A stretch of DNA of 64,000 nucleotides from Streptomyces sp. AP-93. Lineage in GTDB: Bacteria > Actinomycetota > Actinomycetes > Streptomycetales > Streptomycetaceae. Numbering within the stretch: position 1 is the first letter of the stretch; each line of letters opens with the position of its first letter. The notes beneath the pieces were generated by a model. The model searched no databases. It saw only the letters and a program-made list of their open reading frames with translations, and was not told the DNA's origin. Of the stretch, positions 19,397 through 27,837 are shown in pieces. Location: assembly GCF_022808175.1 (NCBI RefSeq), contig NZ_JALGBX010000010.1, positions 62,001 to 126,000 of the forward strand. The letters are read 5' to 3'. Position numbers and translations under genes: made by a program.

Positions 19397-19875
19397 TCCC
19401 CGCCGTCCTCACCCCCGAGATCGCCGCGATCGGCATCGCCCTGGGTCTGCTGTTCTCCCTCGTCTGCTACCTGACGACCAACCTTTCCCCCGGCGGCATG
19501 ATCACCCCGGGCTGGCTCGCGCTCACCCTCATCGAGGACCTCCAGCGCGCCGCGATCGTCCTCGGCGTCACCGTCCTGACGTACGCGCTCACGCTCGTCG
19601 CGCAGCGCTACGTGATCCTCTATGGCAAGCGGCTGTTCGCGACCGTCGTGCTCATCGGCGTGCTGCTCCAGGGCGGCGTCGTGATCCTGCTGCAGATGAA
19701 GTTCCCGCTGCTGTACGCGAACCAGACCCTCGGCTTCATCGTGCCCGGCCTGATCGCCTACCAGCTGGTCCGCCAGCCCAAGGGGGCCACGCTGCTGGCC
19801 ACCGGTTCCGCGACGCTCATGACGTACGTCGTGCTGACCGCCGGCATCCTGCTCGGCGTCATGCCGCACGCGTGA
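19393..19875 (+). CDS. pgsC: Poly-gamma-glutamate biosynthesis protein PgsC/CapC
   Basis: 160 residues, about the normal PgsC length. TTG start overlapping the pgsB stop (TTGA) after AGGAGAA. Integral membrane partner of PgsB with four or five hydrophobic segments. PgsC signatures: IGIALGLLFSLVCYLTTNLSPGGMITPGWLAL and TLGFIVPGLIAYQLVRQ, where the PGG-I-PG loop is the most conserved part of the family. Translational coupling to pgsB supports a complex. Confidence 0.94.
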
Positions 19876-19943
19876 CCCCGCCGCGGCCCGCCGCCCCCGC
19901 CCGTCCTTTCGCCCGCCCGACCCGACCTCGCCCGGAGTAACCG

Positions 19944-21023
19944 ATGACCGCCACGTCCAAGCGCCGCACACGTCCCGTCCTGCACGCGGCCACCGTGATC
20001 GCCCTGCTGGCCGGCAGCGTCTACTTCACCATCGAGCTGCGCAAGGAGGAGCAGGCCAAGGCGCCCGCGATCCAGTCGCTCGTCGACGCCCCCGTCGCCG
20101 GCAAGGGGGGCGGCGCCGAGAGCGCGCAGAAGTGGGAGCGGCTGAAGAACCCGGAGCGCTCCGTGCTGCGCGACGGCAAGGGCGGGATCCTCGCGACCTT
20201 CACCGACGGCGCCCGCACCGCCACGCTCACCGGCCCCAGCCGCACCTTCACCGAGCCGGCCACCACCAAGACCCGGGTGGTCACCGAGAACTGGGTGCGG
20301 CTGATGCCGGAGACCTGGCGCAGCGGTGCCGAGAAGGAGCAGTGGTTCCAGGAGTGGTTCAAGAAGTACCTGGGCAGTGAGGAGGACGACCTCTTCGCCA
20401 TGTCCTTCCAGTACGGAGACCAGGCCCCGGTCAAGAAGGACGCGGAGGGCGTCTCGTACGCCGGCGACGCGAACTTCGGCCCGATCAACCCCAACGGCTC
20501 GGTCGGCAACGACTACCGCCTGGAGGAGTCGGACTTCTACGACTACCTGGGCATCCCGTACACCTTCCGAAACGGGACCACGGCGAAGCCCGAAGCGATG
20601 CGCGCCCGCTCGATGGACTGCTCCGGCTTCATCCGGACCGTCTTCGGCTACCGGGCCCGCTTCCCGCTGATGGCCTCGGACACCGCCAGCGGCGATGGCC
20701 TGCCGCGCACCGCGAACGGCATGGCCCGCTCCAAGATCGGCGTGGACGTCATCCCGCTCAAGGGGGTCGGCGCCGAGGCCCGGCCCACCTCGATCGACGT
20801 CCTGCAGCCGGGCGACGTGCTGTTCTTCAAGCTGGACGGGCGCACCGGAGACCGGCTGGACCACACGGGCATCTACCTCGGCACCGACACCGACGGCCAC
20901 CAGATCTTCATCTCCAGCCGCGAAGAGGCCAACGGCCCGACCATCGGCGACAAGGGCGGCACCTCCCGCCTCGACGGCAACGGCTACTACGCGACGACCC
21001 TGCGGAGCGCGAAGCGGCTGTGA
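19944..21023 (+). CDS. NlpC/P60-like exported hydrolase of the polyglutamate locus
   Basis: 359 residues. N-terminal signal-anchor (HAATVIALLAGSVYFTIEL) then an outer domain with a Glu/Lys-rich region and a C-terminal NlpC/P60-like cysteine hydrolase: RSMDCSGFIRTVFGYR puts the nucleophile at C226, LDHTGIYLG puts the base at H307, and QPGDVLFF lies between as in the family. NlpC/P60 enzymes cut gamma-glutamyl bonds in peptidoglycan, and Bacillus PgdS uses this fold to cut poly-gamma-glutamate. A polymer-releasing or trimming role is therefore likely (inference from place and fold). Ends the operon; strong terminator follows. Confidence 0.85.
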   Translation: MTATSKRRTRPVLHAATVIALLAGSVYFTIELRKEEQAKAPAIQSLVDAPVAGKGGGAESAQKWERLKNPERSVLRDGKGGILATFTDGARTATLTGPSRTFTEPATTKTRVVTENWVRLMPETWRSGAEKEQWFQEWFKKYLGSEEDDLFAMSFQYGDQAPVKKDAEGVSYAGDANFGPINPNGSVGNDYRLEESDFYDYLGIPYTFRNGTTAKPEAMRARSMDCSGFIRTVFGYRARFPLMASDTASGDGLPRTANGMARSKIGVDVIPLKGVGAEARPTSIDVLQPGDVLFFKLDGRTGDRLDHTGIYLGTDTDGHQIFISSREEANGPTIGDKGGTSRLDGNGYYATTLRSAKRL

Positions 21024-21045
21024 CCGGGGGCGCATAGCCCGTGCA

Positions 21046-21085
21046 GCGGAAGGGGCCGGACTCCGACGAGTCCGGCCCCTTCCGC
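21046..21085. terminator. Terminator between polyglutamate locus and Uma2 gene
   Basis: Perfect 18-bp stem GCGGAAGGGGCCGGACTC with CGAC loop. Lies between convergent genes, so bidirectional. Confidence 0.93.
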
Positions 21086-21100
21086 ATCCCCTGCCGACTT

Positions 21101-21682
21101 TCAGCTGCTCCGGGGCGGCGTGAGCTTGTCGAGGTCCAGGCTGATCTCGAAGGGCACCGGGCGGCGGAGGGTGCCACGGAAGATGCCGGCCGGCGCGTAG
21201 GCGCCGACGGGTTCTTCGAGCTCGAAGACGTGCACGACGGGTGCCCCGTCCTCGTCCTCGACGCGCCAGTAGTGCGGGATGCCGGCCTCCGCGTACTTGC
21301 GAAGTTTGACGGTGCGGTCTCGGTGGGCGGATTCGGGGGAGACGACCTCGATGACGAGCCGTACTTCGTCTGGTGCGAACCAGGTCCGGTCACCGTCGAA
21401 GTCGGCAGTTGTCACCAGCAGATCCGGCTCGGGCCGGTTGCGCTGATCGAGCTTGATGGTCATCTCGCGGCCGACTCTGGTGTCGGCGGGGGCTTGTTCC
21501 ATGAGGGCGACCGTGAGCATGGTGATGAGGTGGCCGTGCCACCACCTCTGGGGCGACATCATGAAGACGAGGGCTCCATCGATCAGCTCGGTGTGGCGGG
21601 GCGCCTCGGGGAGGCGGTCGAGGTCCTCCGCGAACCAGCCTTCCGTGCGCGGCGGGCGCATCCAGTCGGGCAGTGCGGTCAT
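21101..21682 (-). CDS. Uma2 family (DUF820) nuclease-like protein
   Basis: 193 residues. Restriction-endonuclease-like PD-(D/E)XK fold: RPEPDLLVTTADF and VRLVIEVVSPESAHRDRTVKLRKYAEAGIPHYW contain the core acidic residues, the E-V-x-S-P and the K of the family. The N-terminus FAEDLDRLPEAPRHTELIDGALVFM is also typical. Uma2 proteins are abundant in Streptomyces and cyanobacteria, with no proven role. ATG start; isolated gene between two convergent or unrelated units. Confidence 0.9.
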   Translation of the reverse strand: MTALPDWMRPPRTEGWFAEDLDRLPEAPRHTELIDGALVFMMSPQRWWHGHLITMLTVALMEQAPADTRVGREMTIKLDQRNRPEPDLLVTTADFDGDRTWFAPDEVRLVIEVVSPESAHRDRTVKLRKYAEAGIPHYWRVEDEDGAPVVHVFELEEPVGAYAPAGIFRGTLRRPVPFEISLDLDKLTPPRSS

Positions 21683-21738
21683 GAGCCAACCATAGCGATC
21701 GCGGCCGTCGAGAGGGGCCTTGTGCCGGTGATCCCCGG

Positions 21739-23472
21739 TCAGCCGGATTTGAGGGCTGCCAGGAAGTCCAGTCTGGTTTCCAGGCGGGACAGGTCGCGTT
21801 GCGTGAGGTGTTCGATGCGGGCGATGCGCTGGCGCAGCGAGTTCACGTGGAGGTGGAGGCGGGCGGCGCAGGCGGTCCAGGAGGCGTCGCAGTCGAGGAA
21901 GGTCTCCAGGGTGGTCAGGAGGTCGGTCCGGTGGCGGGCGTCGTGATCGCGCAGGGGGCCCAGGAGGCGGGTGGCGAAGGCGCGGCGGGCTTCGGCGGGG
22001 ATGAGGGGGAGCAGGGACAGGATGTGGGAGGTGAGGTCCTCCGGGCCGCGGACCGTCACCTGCCCGGGGGCGGCGTGGGCGATCCGTAGGGCGTTGTGCG
22101 CCTGTTCCAGGGCGCGGCGGGCGTTCCCCGGCTCGGGGACCGGGGAGCTGACGCCGATGGAGACGCTGTCCGCCGGGCCGAGCCAGCGGGCGAGCGCCGC
22201 GGAGAGCCTGCGCTCGAGCGCGGCGTGGTCGAGGGCCGGGTCGGGGTGTGCCTCCGAGGGTCCGGGGACCAGGACGAGGAGCACGGCCCGGTCGCCGTCG
22301 ACGGTGGCTGCGATGTCCTCCGAGGAGACCGGCACCGGGCCGTCCTCCTGGAGCAGGGCCTCCTCCAGCAGGACGCGCAGCGCCGCGGCGGGGACGGGAC
22401 GGGCTGCGTGCCACTCGCCCGCGGCGACCACGAACTGCAGGCGCGGCCAGTAGCCGACTCCGCTGACCACGGCCTGTGCGGTGCTGCGCAGCCGGAGGGG
22501 GATCTCCTCGGCCGGGACGTCGCTGTGCAGCAGGGCGAGGGACCGGTCGGCCAGGTCGTTGCGCGCCGTGTTGGCCTGTTCGCGGGCGGCGCGGGCGTCG
22601 GCGACCAACTCGACGGTGCGGTCGAGGAGTTCCCGGTCGGGGGTCGCCCAGAGCGAGGTGTCGGCCTCCACCACGAGCAGCCAGTCGCCCAGTTCGGCGG
22701 GGTGGGGGTGGGGGTGGGGGTGGGGGAGGGGTCCGGGTCCGGGTACGGGTACGCGGACGGGCGCGGGCGCGGGTACCGGTACGAGGGAGTACGGGCGGCC
22801 GCCGACCGTGACGTGGTGGGGGGCGCTCTCGCCCGCGCGGCGGGCGGCGAGGTAGCGGGCGGCCAGGGCCGCCGCCGTCTTGGCGCGCAGCGGCGGCCGG
22901 GCCCCGGCGACCTGGCGTCCCGTCGCGGACAGGACACGCACGTCGAAGCCGAGGGTGTGCCGCAGGAGTTCCAGTACGGAGTCCGGGGCGGCCCGGTCGG
23001 TGAGCAGCCGCCGGTGGCGTTCGACCAGGGCGGCCAGGCCGGCGAGGCTGCCGGGGTCCCGGCGGTGCAGCCGGCGCAGGACGTGCTCGGTGATCGCGGC
23101 GAACGAGGTCTCCGGCCGTACGGCGATCAGCGGGAGCCCGTGGCGCCGGCAGGCGCGCACGAGGTCGTGCGGGACGAGTCCGTGTTCGACCTCGCCGGCC
23201 GCGAGGGCCGTGACGCCCGCCCGGTGCAGGACGCGTACGAACGATTCGGCGTCCCCGTCCCCCTGCCACCAGGCGAGCCCCGTGAGGACGAGCTCGCCGC
23301 CGGTGAGGAAGCGGCCGGGGTCGGACAGGTCATTGGTCGCCACGGCGGAAATGGTCCGGTCGAGCGGGGTGCCGGGCGGGATGCCGTCGTTGTCGTCGGT
23401 GTCGTCGGTGTCGTGGCCCACGAGCAGGAGCAGTCCGAGCTCGGTGGCGTCCAGGAGTTCGCGTAGCCGCAT
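21739..23472 (-). CDS. PucR-family transcriptional regulator
   Basis: 577 residues. N-terminal purine-catabolism PucR domain (LTGGELVLTGLAWWQGDGDAESFVRVLHRAGVTALAAG), central GGDEF-like region and C-terminal helix-turn-helix (LETFLDCDASWTACAARLHLHVNSLRQRIARIE). PucR regulators control purine breakdown; this one is divergent from a xanthine-dehydrogenase-type operon 210 bases away and is its likely regulator. Around residues 235-262 the protein carries a low-complexity insertion with PVPAPAPVRVPVPGPGP and a PHPHPHPHP run, encoded by a G-tract array on the other strand (about 22699-22731). Confidence 0.9.
   Translation of the reverse strand: MRLRELLDATELGLLLLVGHDTDDTDDNDGIPPGTPLDRTISAVATNDLSDPGRFLTGGELVLTGLAWWQGDGDAESFVRVLHRAGVTALAAGEVEHGLVPHDLVRACRRHGLPLIAVRPETSFAAITEHVLRRLHRRDPGSLAGLAALVERHRRLLTDRAAPDSVLELLRHTLGFDVRVLSATGRQVAGARPPLRAKTAAALAARYLAARRAGESAPHHVTVGGRPYSLVPVPAPAPVRVPVPGPGPLPHPHPHPHPAELGDWLLVVEADTSLWATPDRELLDRTVELVADARAAREQANTARNDLADRSLALLHSDVPAEEIPLRLRSTAQAVVSGVGYWPRLQFVVAAGEWHAARPVPAAALRVLLEEALLQEDGPVPVSSEDIAATVDGDRAVLLVLVPGPSEAHPDPALDHAALERRLSAALARWLGPADSVSIGVSSPVPEPGNARRALEQAHNALRIAHAAPGQVTVRGPEDLTSHILSLLPLIPAEARRAFATRLLGPLRDHDARHRTDLLTTLETFLDCDASWTACAARLHLHVNSLRQRIARIEHLTQRDLSRLETRLDFLAALKSG
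22699..22731 (+). repeat. GGGGGT tract array inside pucR-type gene
   Basis: Four to five consecutive runs of five Gs separated by single Ts (plus strand, template strand of the gene), a sequence able to form a G-quadruplex. It encodes the His-Pro run of the regulator. Confidence 0.85.
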
Positions 23473-23683
23473 GATCGCTACTTTCGCATGGCGCCGGCTG
23501 TGCCGGCGGTGGATCGGTGCAGCTCACCGGGGTGTGGCCGTACGAAAGCACGCTCGTCCACAGCCGTCGGAGAAGCCGGTTCTGAGCGATCGGTGACTGC
23601 CTCGCCCCGTGGGGCGCGGGATGTACTTCTGCGCATGCGGCCGACGACGACTTCTGGCCACATGCGAACGAGGAGAGCCGCTC
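23473..23683. promoter_or_regulatory. Divergent regulatory region, PucR-type gene / xdh operon
   Basis: 211 bases with no gene. TTTCG at about 23482 and CGAAA at about 23546 form a widely spaced inverted pair, and GAGGAGAG at about 23670 is the Shine-Dalgarno of the operon. No clear -35/-10 pair could be chosen. Expected location of PucR operators. Confidence 0.5.
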
Positions 23684-24598
23684 ATGGAATTTCTTCGCCC
23701 CGCCGACTGGGGGGAGGCGCTCGCCGCGAAGGCCGCCCACCCCACGGCCGTGCCGATCGCGGGCGGGACGGACGTGATGGTCGAGATCAACTTCGACCAC
23801 CGGCGTCCCGGGTACCTGCTGGACCTGAACCGCATCACGGAACTGCGGGAGTGGGAAGTGGGTGGGGTCGGCGCGGGCGCGGCCGGGGACGTGGTCCGGC
23901 TGGGCGCGTCCGTGCCGTACACGCGGATCATGGAGAGTCTGCGCCGGGAACTCCCGGGTCTCGCGCTCGCCGCGCACACCGTGGCCTCGCCGCAGATCCG
24001 CAACCGAGGCAGCGTGGGCGGCAACCTCGGTACCGCCTCGCCGGCCGGCGACGCGCACCCGGCGCTGCTCGCGGCGGGCGCCCAGGTGGAGGTGGAGTCC
24101 GTACGGGGCTCCCGGCTGATCCCGATCGACGCGTTCTACACCGGGGTGAAGCGCAACGCGCTGGCCCCCGACGAGCTGATCCGGGCCGTCCACGTCACCA
24201 AGGCCGACGGCCCCCAGCAGTACTCCAAGGTGGGCACGCGCAACGCCATGGTGATCGCCGTCTGCGCCTTCGGGCTCGCCCTGCACCCGGACAGCAGGAC
24301 GGTGCGTACCGGCATCGGCTCGGCGGCGCCGACCCCGATCCGGGCGAAGGCCGCCGAGGAGTTCCTGAACGCCGCGCTCGAAGAGGGCGGGTTCTGGGAC
24401 AACGGCCGCACCCTGACCCCGTCGGTCGCCAAGCGGTTCGCGGAGCTCTGCTCCGGGGCCGCGAACCCGATCGACGACGTCCGCGGTACCGCGAGCTACC
24501 GCAGGCACGCCGTGGGCATCATGGCCCGCCGCGCGCTCGGCTGGACCTGGGAGTCGTACCGCCGCGGAACGAGCCGCGGCGCGGAAGGAGTTGCGTGA
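23684..24598 (+). CDS. Xanthine-dehydrogenase-type FAD-binding subunit
   Basis: 304 residues. FAD subunit of a molybdenum hydroxylase (xanthine dehydrogenase family). N-terminal FAD domain: PIAGGTDVMVEINFDHRRP (FAD pyrophosphate loop) and SPQIRNRGSVGGNLGTASPAGDAHP; the C-terminal CO-dehydrogenase flavoprotein-like domain begins about residue 180. ATG start 6 bases after GAGGAGAG. Its stop overlaps the next gene's possible GTG (GTGA), indicating tight coupling. Confidence 0.93.
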   Translation: MEFLRPADWGEALAAKAAHPTAVPIAGGTDVMVEINFDHRRPGYLLDLNRITELREWEVGGVGAGAAGDVVRLGASVPYTRIMESLRRELPGLALAAHTVASPQIRNRGSVGGNLGTASPAGDAHPALLAAGAQVEVESVRGSRLIPIDAFYTGVKRNALAPDELIRAVHVTKADGPQQYSKVGTRNAMVIAVCAFGLALHPDSRTVRTGIGSAAPTPIRAKAAEEFLNAALEEGGFWDNGRTLTPSVAKRFAELCSGAANPIDDVRGTASYRRHAVGIMARRALGWTWESYRRGTSRGAEGVA

Positions 24599-24600
24599 CC

Positions 24601-25218
24601 ATGCGCGTCAATCTCACGGTCAACGGCCGTCCGAGGGAAGCGGATGACGTCTGGGAGGGTGAGTCCCTCCTCTATCTGCTGCGGGAGCGGCTGGGTCTGC
24701 CCGGCTCCAAGAACGCCTGCGAGCAGGGCGAATGCGGTTCCTGCACGGTCCGCCTCGACGACGTGCCGGTCTGTTCCTGTCTGGTCGCGGCCGGTCAGGC
24801 CGAGGGCCGCGACGTGGTGACGGTCGAGGGACTCGCCGCCTACGCCGAGCAGCGTGTCGCGCACGGGGGTCGCGACACCGGCACGGTCGTAGGCGAGAGC
24901 GGGACCGAGAGCGGGACCGAGAGCGAGAGCGAGAGCGAGACCGAGAGCGAGACCGAGAGCGGCGGCGGCGGCCGGCTCTCCGCCGTCCAGCAGGCCTTCA
25001 TCGACTGCGGCGCCGTTCAGTGCGGCTTCTGCACGCCCGGTCTGCTGGTCGCCGCCGACGAGCTCCTGGAGCGGGTCGGCGAGCCGTCCGACGCGGACAT
25101 CCGCGAGGCCCTGTCCGGCAACCTCTGCCGCTGCACGGGCTACGAGAAGATCCTGGACGCGGTCCGCCTGGCCGCTGCCCGCCGGGAACACGAAGGACTC
25201 CAGGAAAGGGCGGTCTGA
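24601..25218 (+). CDS. Xanthine-dehydrogenase-type 2Fe-2S subunit with Glu/Ser repeat insert
   Basis: About 205 residues. Two 2Fe-2S clusters: plant-type CEQGECGSCTVRLDDVPVCSC and the four-helix CGFCTPGLLVAADELL with SGNLCRCTGYEKI. Electron carrier between the Mo and FAD subunits. Between the two Fe-S domains lies an extra acidic low-complexity stretch rich in Glu, Ser and Thr (about residues 99-122), encoded by GAGAGC/GGGACC hexamers (24894-24960). GTG at 24595 overlapping the upstream stop is an alternative start; ATG at 24601 has AGGAG 10 bases upstream. Confidence 0.93.
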   Translation: MRVNLTVNGRPREADDVWEGESLLYLLRERLGLPGSKNACEQGECGSCTVRLDDVPVCSCLVAAGQAEGRDVVTVEGLAAYAEQRVAHGGRDTGTVVGESGTESGTESESESETESETESGGGGRLSAVQQAFIDCGAVQCGFCTPGLLVAADELLERVGEPSDADIREALSGNLCRCTGYEKILDAVRLAAARREHEGLQERAV

Positions 25219-25220
25219 CC

Positions 25221-27611
25221 ATGGCTGGCACCACCACCGGCATTCCCACCGAGGTCACCCAGGGCACCCGTACCAAGGGCGGCATCGGAGAGTCGACGCT
25301 GCGCCCGGACGGCACCCTGAAGGTGACCGGCGAGTTCGCGTACTCCTCGGACATGTGGCACGAGGACATGCTGTGGGGCCAGGCCCTGCGGTCCACGGTC
25401 GCGCACGCCGAGATCCTGTCCATCGACGTCTCCGAGGCCCTGACCCTGCCCGGCGTGTACGCGGTCATGACCTACGAGGACCTGCCGACCCCGGTGAAGT
25501 ACTACGGGATGGAGTTCCAGGACACTCCGGTCCTGGCGCACGGCAAGGTCCGCCACCACGGCGAACCGGTCGCCCTGGTGGCCGCCGACCACCCGGAGAC
25601 CGCCCGCCGCGCCGCCGCGAAGATCAAGATCGAGTACCGGGAGCTGCCCCTGATCACCGACGAGGCCTCGGCGACCGCGCCCGGCGCCGTACTCGTCCAC
25701 GAGAACCGCGACGACCACCACTCCGGCCACGTCCCGCACCCGAACATCGTGCACCGCCAGCCCATCCTGCGCGGAGACGCGGCGGCCGCCCGGGAGCGCG
25801 CCGACGTCATCGTCACCGGCGAGTACACCTTCGGCATGCAGGACCAGGCCTTCCTCGGCCCCGAGTCCGGACTCGCGGTGCCCTGCGAGGACGGGGGAGT
25901 CGACCTGTACGTGGCCACCCAGTGGCTGCACTCGGACCTCAAGCAGATCGCCCCGGTCCTCGGGCTGCCCGAGGAGAAGGTCCGCATGACGATGGCCGGC
26001 GTCGGCGGTGCCTTCGGCGGCCGCGAGGACATCTCGATGCAGATCCTCGCCAGCGTGCTCGCGCTGCGCACGAACAAGCCGGTGAAGATGGTCTACAACC
26101 GCTTCGAGTCCTTCTTCGGGCACGTGCACCGCCACCCGGCGAAGCTGTACTACGAGCACGGCGCCACCCGGGACGGCAAGCTCACGCACATGAAGTGCAA
26201 GATCGTGCTGGACGGCGGCGCCTACGCCTCCTCCACGGCCTCGGTCGTCGGCAACGCGGCCTCCCTCTCGGTCGGCCCGTACGTCATCGACGACGTGGAC
26301 ATCGAGGCCGTCGGCCTCTACACGAACAACCCGCCGTGCGGCGCGATGCGCGGTTTCGGCGCCGTCCAGGCCTGCTTCGCGTACGAGGCCCAGATGGACA
26401 AGCTCGCGGCGAAGCTGGGCATGGACCCGGTGGAGTTCCGCCGGCTCAACGCCATGGAGCAGGGCACGGTCATGCCCACCGGCCAGGTCGTGGAGGGCCC
26501 GGCCCCGGTCGCCGAGCTGCTGCGCCGGGTCAAGGCCCGTCCGCTGCCGCCCGAGCGCCAGTGGGAGAGCGCCGACGGCGCGTCCGACGTGCGCGCGCTG
26601 CCGGGCGGTCTGTCGAACACCACGCACGGCGAGGGCGTCGTCCGGGGCGTCGGCTACGCGGTCGGCATCAAGAACGTCGGCTTCTCCGAGGGCTTCGACG
26701 ACTACTCCACCGCCAAGGTGCGCATGGAGGTCATCAACGGCGAGGCCGTCGCGATGGTCCACACGGCCATGGCGGAGGTCGGCCAGGGCGGCATCACCAT
26801 CCACGCGCAGATCGCCCGTACCGAGCTCGGTGTCCAGCAGGTCACCATCCACCCCGCCGACACCCAGGTGGGCTCGGCCGGTTCGACGTCGGCGGGCCGC
26901 CAGACGTACATGACCGGCGGGTCCATCAAGAACTCCTGCGGGCTCGTCCGGGCGAAGGTCCTGGAGATGGGCCGGCGCAAGTTCGGCGCCGAGCACGCGG
27001 GGTGGGCAGAAGCCGGACTCCTCCTGGAGGACGGGAAGGTGATCACCGACGGGGGCGAGGTGCTCGCCGCCCTCGTGGACGTCCTGGAGGACGAGGTCGT
27101 GGAGATCGAGGCGGAGTGGCGCCACCGCCCCACCGAAGCCTTCGACCTGCGCACCGGTCAGGGCAACGGCCACGTCCAGTACTCCTTCGCCGCGCACCGC
27201 GCGGTGGTGGAGGTGGACACCGAGCTCGGGCTCGTCAAGGTCGTGGAGCTGGCCACGGCCCAGGACGTGGGCAAGGCCCTCAACCCGCTGTCCGTGGTCG
27301 GCCAGATCCAGGGCGGCACCGTCCAGGGCCTGGGCGTCGCGATCATGGAGGAGATCATCGTGGACCCCAAGACCGCGAAGGTGAAGAACCCCTCCTTCAC
27401 GGACTACCTGCTCCCGACCATCCTCGACGTGCCGACGCTCCCGGTCGACTACCTCGAACTGGGCGACCCGCACTCCCCGTACGGGGTACGGGGCATCGGC
27501 GAGGCCCCGACCCTGTCGTCCACCCCGGCCGTCCTCGCGGCGATCCGCGACGCGACCGGGCTGGAGCTGAACAAGACGCCGGTCCGCCCCGAGCACCTCA
27601 CCGGGTCCTGA
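25221..27611 (+). CDS. Xanthine-dehydrogenase-type molybdopterin-binding subunit
   Basis: 796 residues, catalytic subunit. Starts with IGESTLRPDGTLKVTGEFAY, the family's opening. Mo-cofactor and substrate regions seen: MAGVGGAFGGREDISMQ (Mo-pterin loop), ALRTNKPVKMVYNR, GAMRGFGAVQACFAYEAQMDKLA, GQGGITIHAQIARTELG and SAGSTSAGRQTYMTGG. The late GIGEAPTLSSTPAVLAAI carries the catalytic-type Glu of the family, as in GVGEPP of xanthine dehydrogenases. The divergent PucR-like regulator makes purine (xanthine/hypoxanthine) the likeliest substrate, but aldehyde or other heterocycles are possible. Ends the operon with a terminator. Confidence 0.93.
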   Translation: MAGTTTGIPTEVTQGTRTKGGIGESTLRPDGTLKVTGEFAYSSDMWHEDMLWGQALRSTVAHAEILSIDVSEALTLPGVYAVMTYEDLPTPVKYYGMEFQDTPVLAHGKVRHHGEPVALVAADHPETARRAAAKIKIEYRELPLITDEASATAPGAVLVHENRDDHHSGHVPHPNIVHRQPILRGDAAAARERADVIVTGEYTFGMQDQAFLGPESGLAVPCEDGGVDLYVATQWLHSDLKQIAPVLGLPEEKVRMTMAGVGGAFGGREDISMQILASVLALRTNKPVKMVYNRFESFFGHVHRHPAKLYYEHGATRDGKLTHMKCKIVLDGGAYASSTASVVGNAASLSVGPYVIDDVDIEAVGLYTNNPPCGAMRGFGAVQACFAYEAQMDKLAAKLGMDPVEFRRLNAMEQGTVMPTGQVVEGPAPVAELLRRVKARPLPPERQWESADGASDVRALPGGLSNTTHGEGVVRGVGYAVGIKNVGFSEGFDDYSTAKVRMEVINGEAVAMVHTAMAEVGQGGITIHAQIARTELGVQQVTIHPADTQVGSAGSTSAGRQTYMTGGSIKNSCGLVRAKVLEMGRRKFGAEHAGWAEAGLLLEDGKVITDGGEVLAALVDVLEDEVVEIEAEWRHRPTEAFDLRTGQGNGHVQYSFAAHRAVVEVDTELGLVKVVELATAQDVGKALNPLSVVGQIQGGTVQGLGVAIMEEIIVDPKTAKVKNPSFTDYLLPTILDVPTLPVDYLELGDPHSPYGVRGIGEAPTLSSTPAVLAAIRDATGLELNKTPVRPEHLTGS

Positions 27612-27623
27612 CGCAGGTCACGA

Positions 27624-27651
27624 GGGGCCGGCTCCTGCGGGGGCCGGCCCC
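27624..27651 (+). terminator. Terminator of the molybdenum hydroxylase operon
   Basis: 12-bp stem GGGGCCGGCTCC / GGGGCCGGCCCC with one G-T pair, loop TGCG. Almost a copy of the ychF terminator at 12903-12930. Confidence 0.88.
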
Positions 27652-27837
27652 TTCGGCGTGGCCGCCCCCGTGCCCGCCCCGTGCCCGCACCGTGGCTGCC
27701 CCCTGCCAAGTGGAGGCCAACTCGCGGGTCAGTTCCGCCCAAGTCCCACGGCGGATGCTGGAGCTCCGAAGTGTCGGTACACAGACCGCCGTTGTCCAGT
27801 GAACACCGGGAGCGACGCGGGTCTGGACGGAGGTCTC

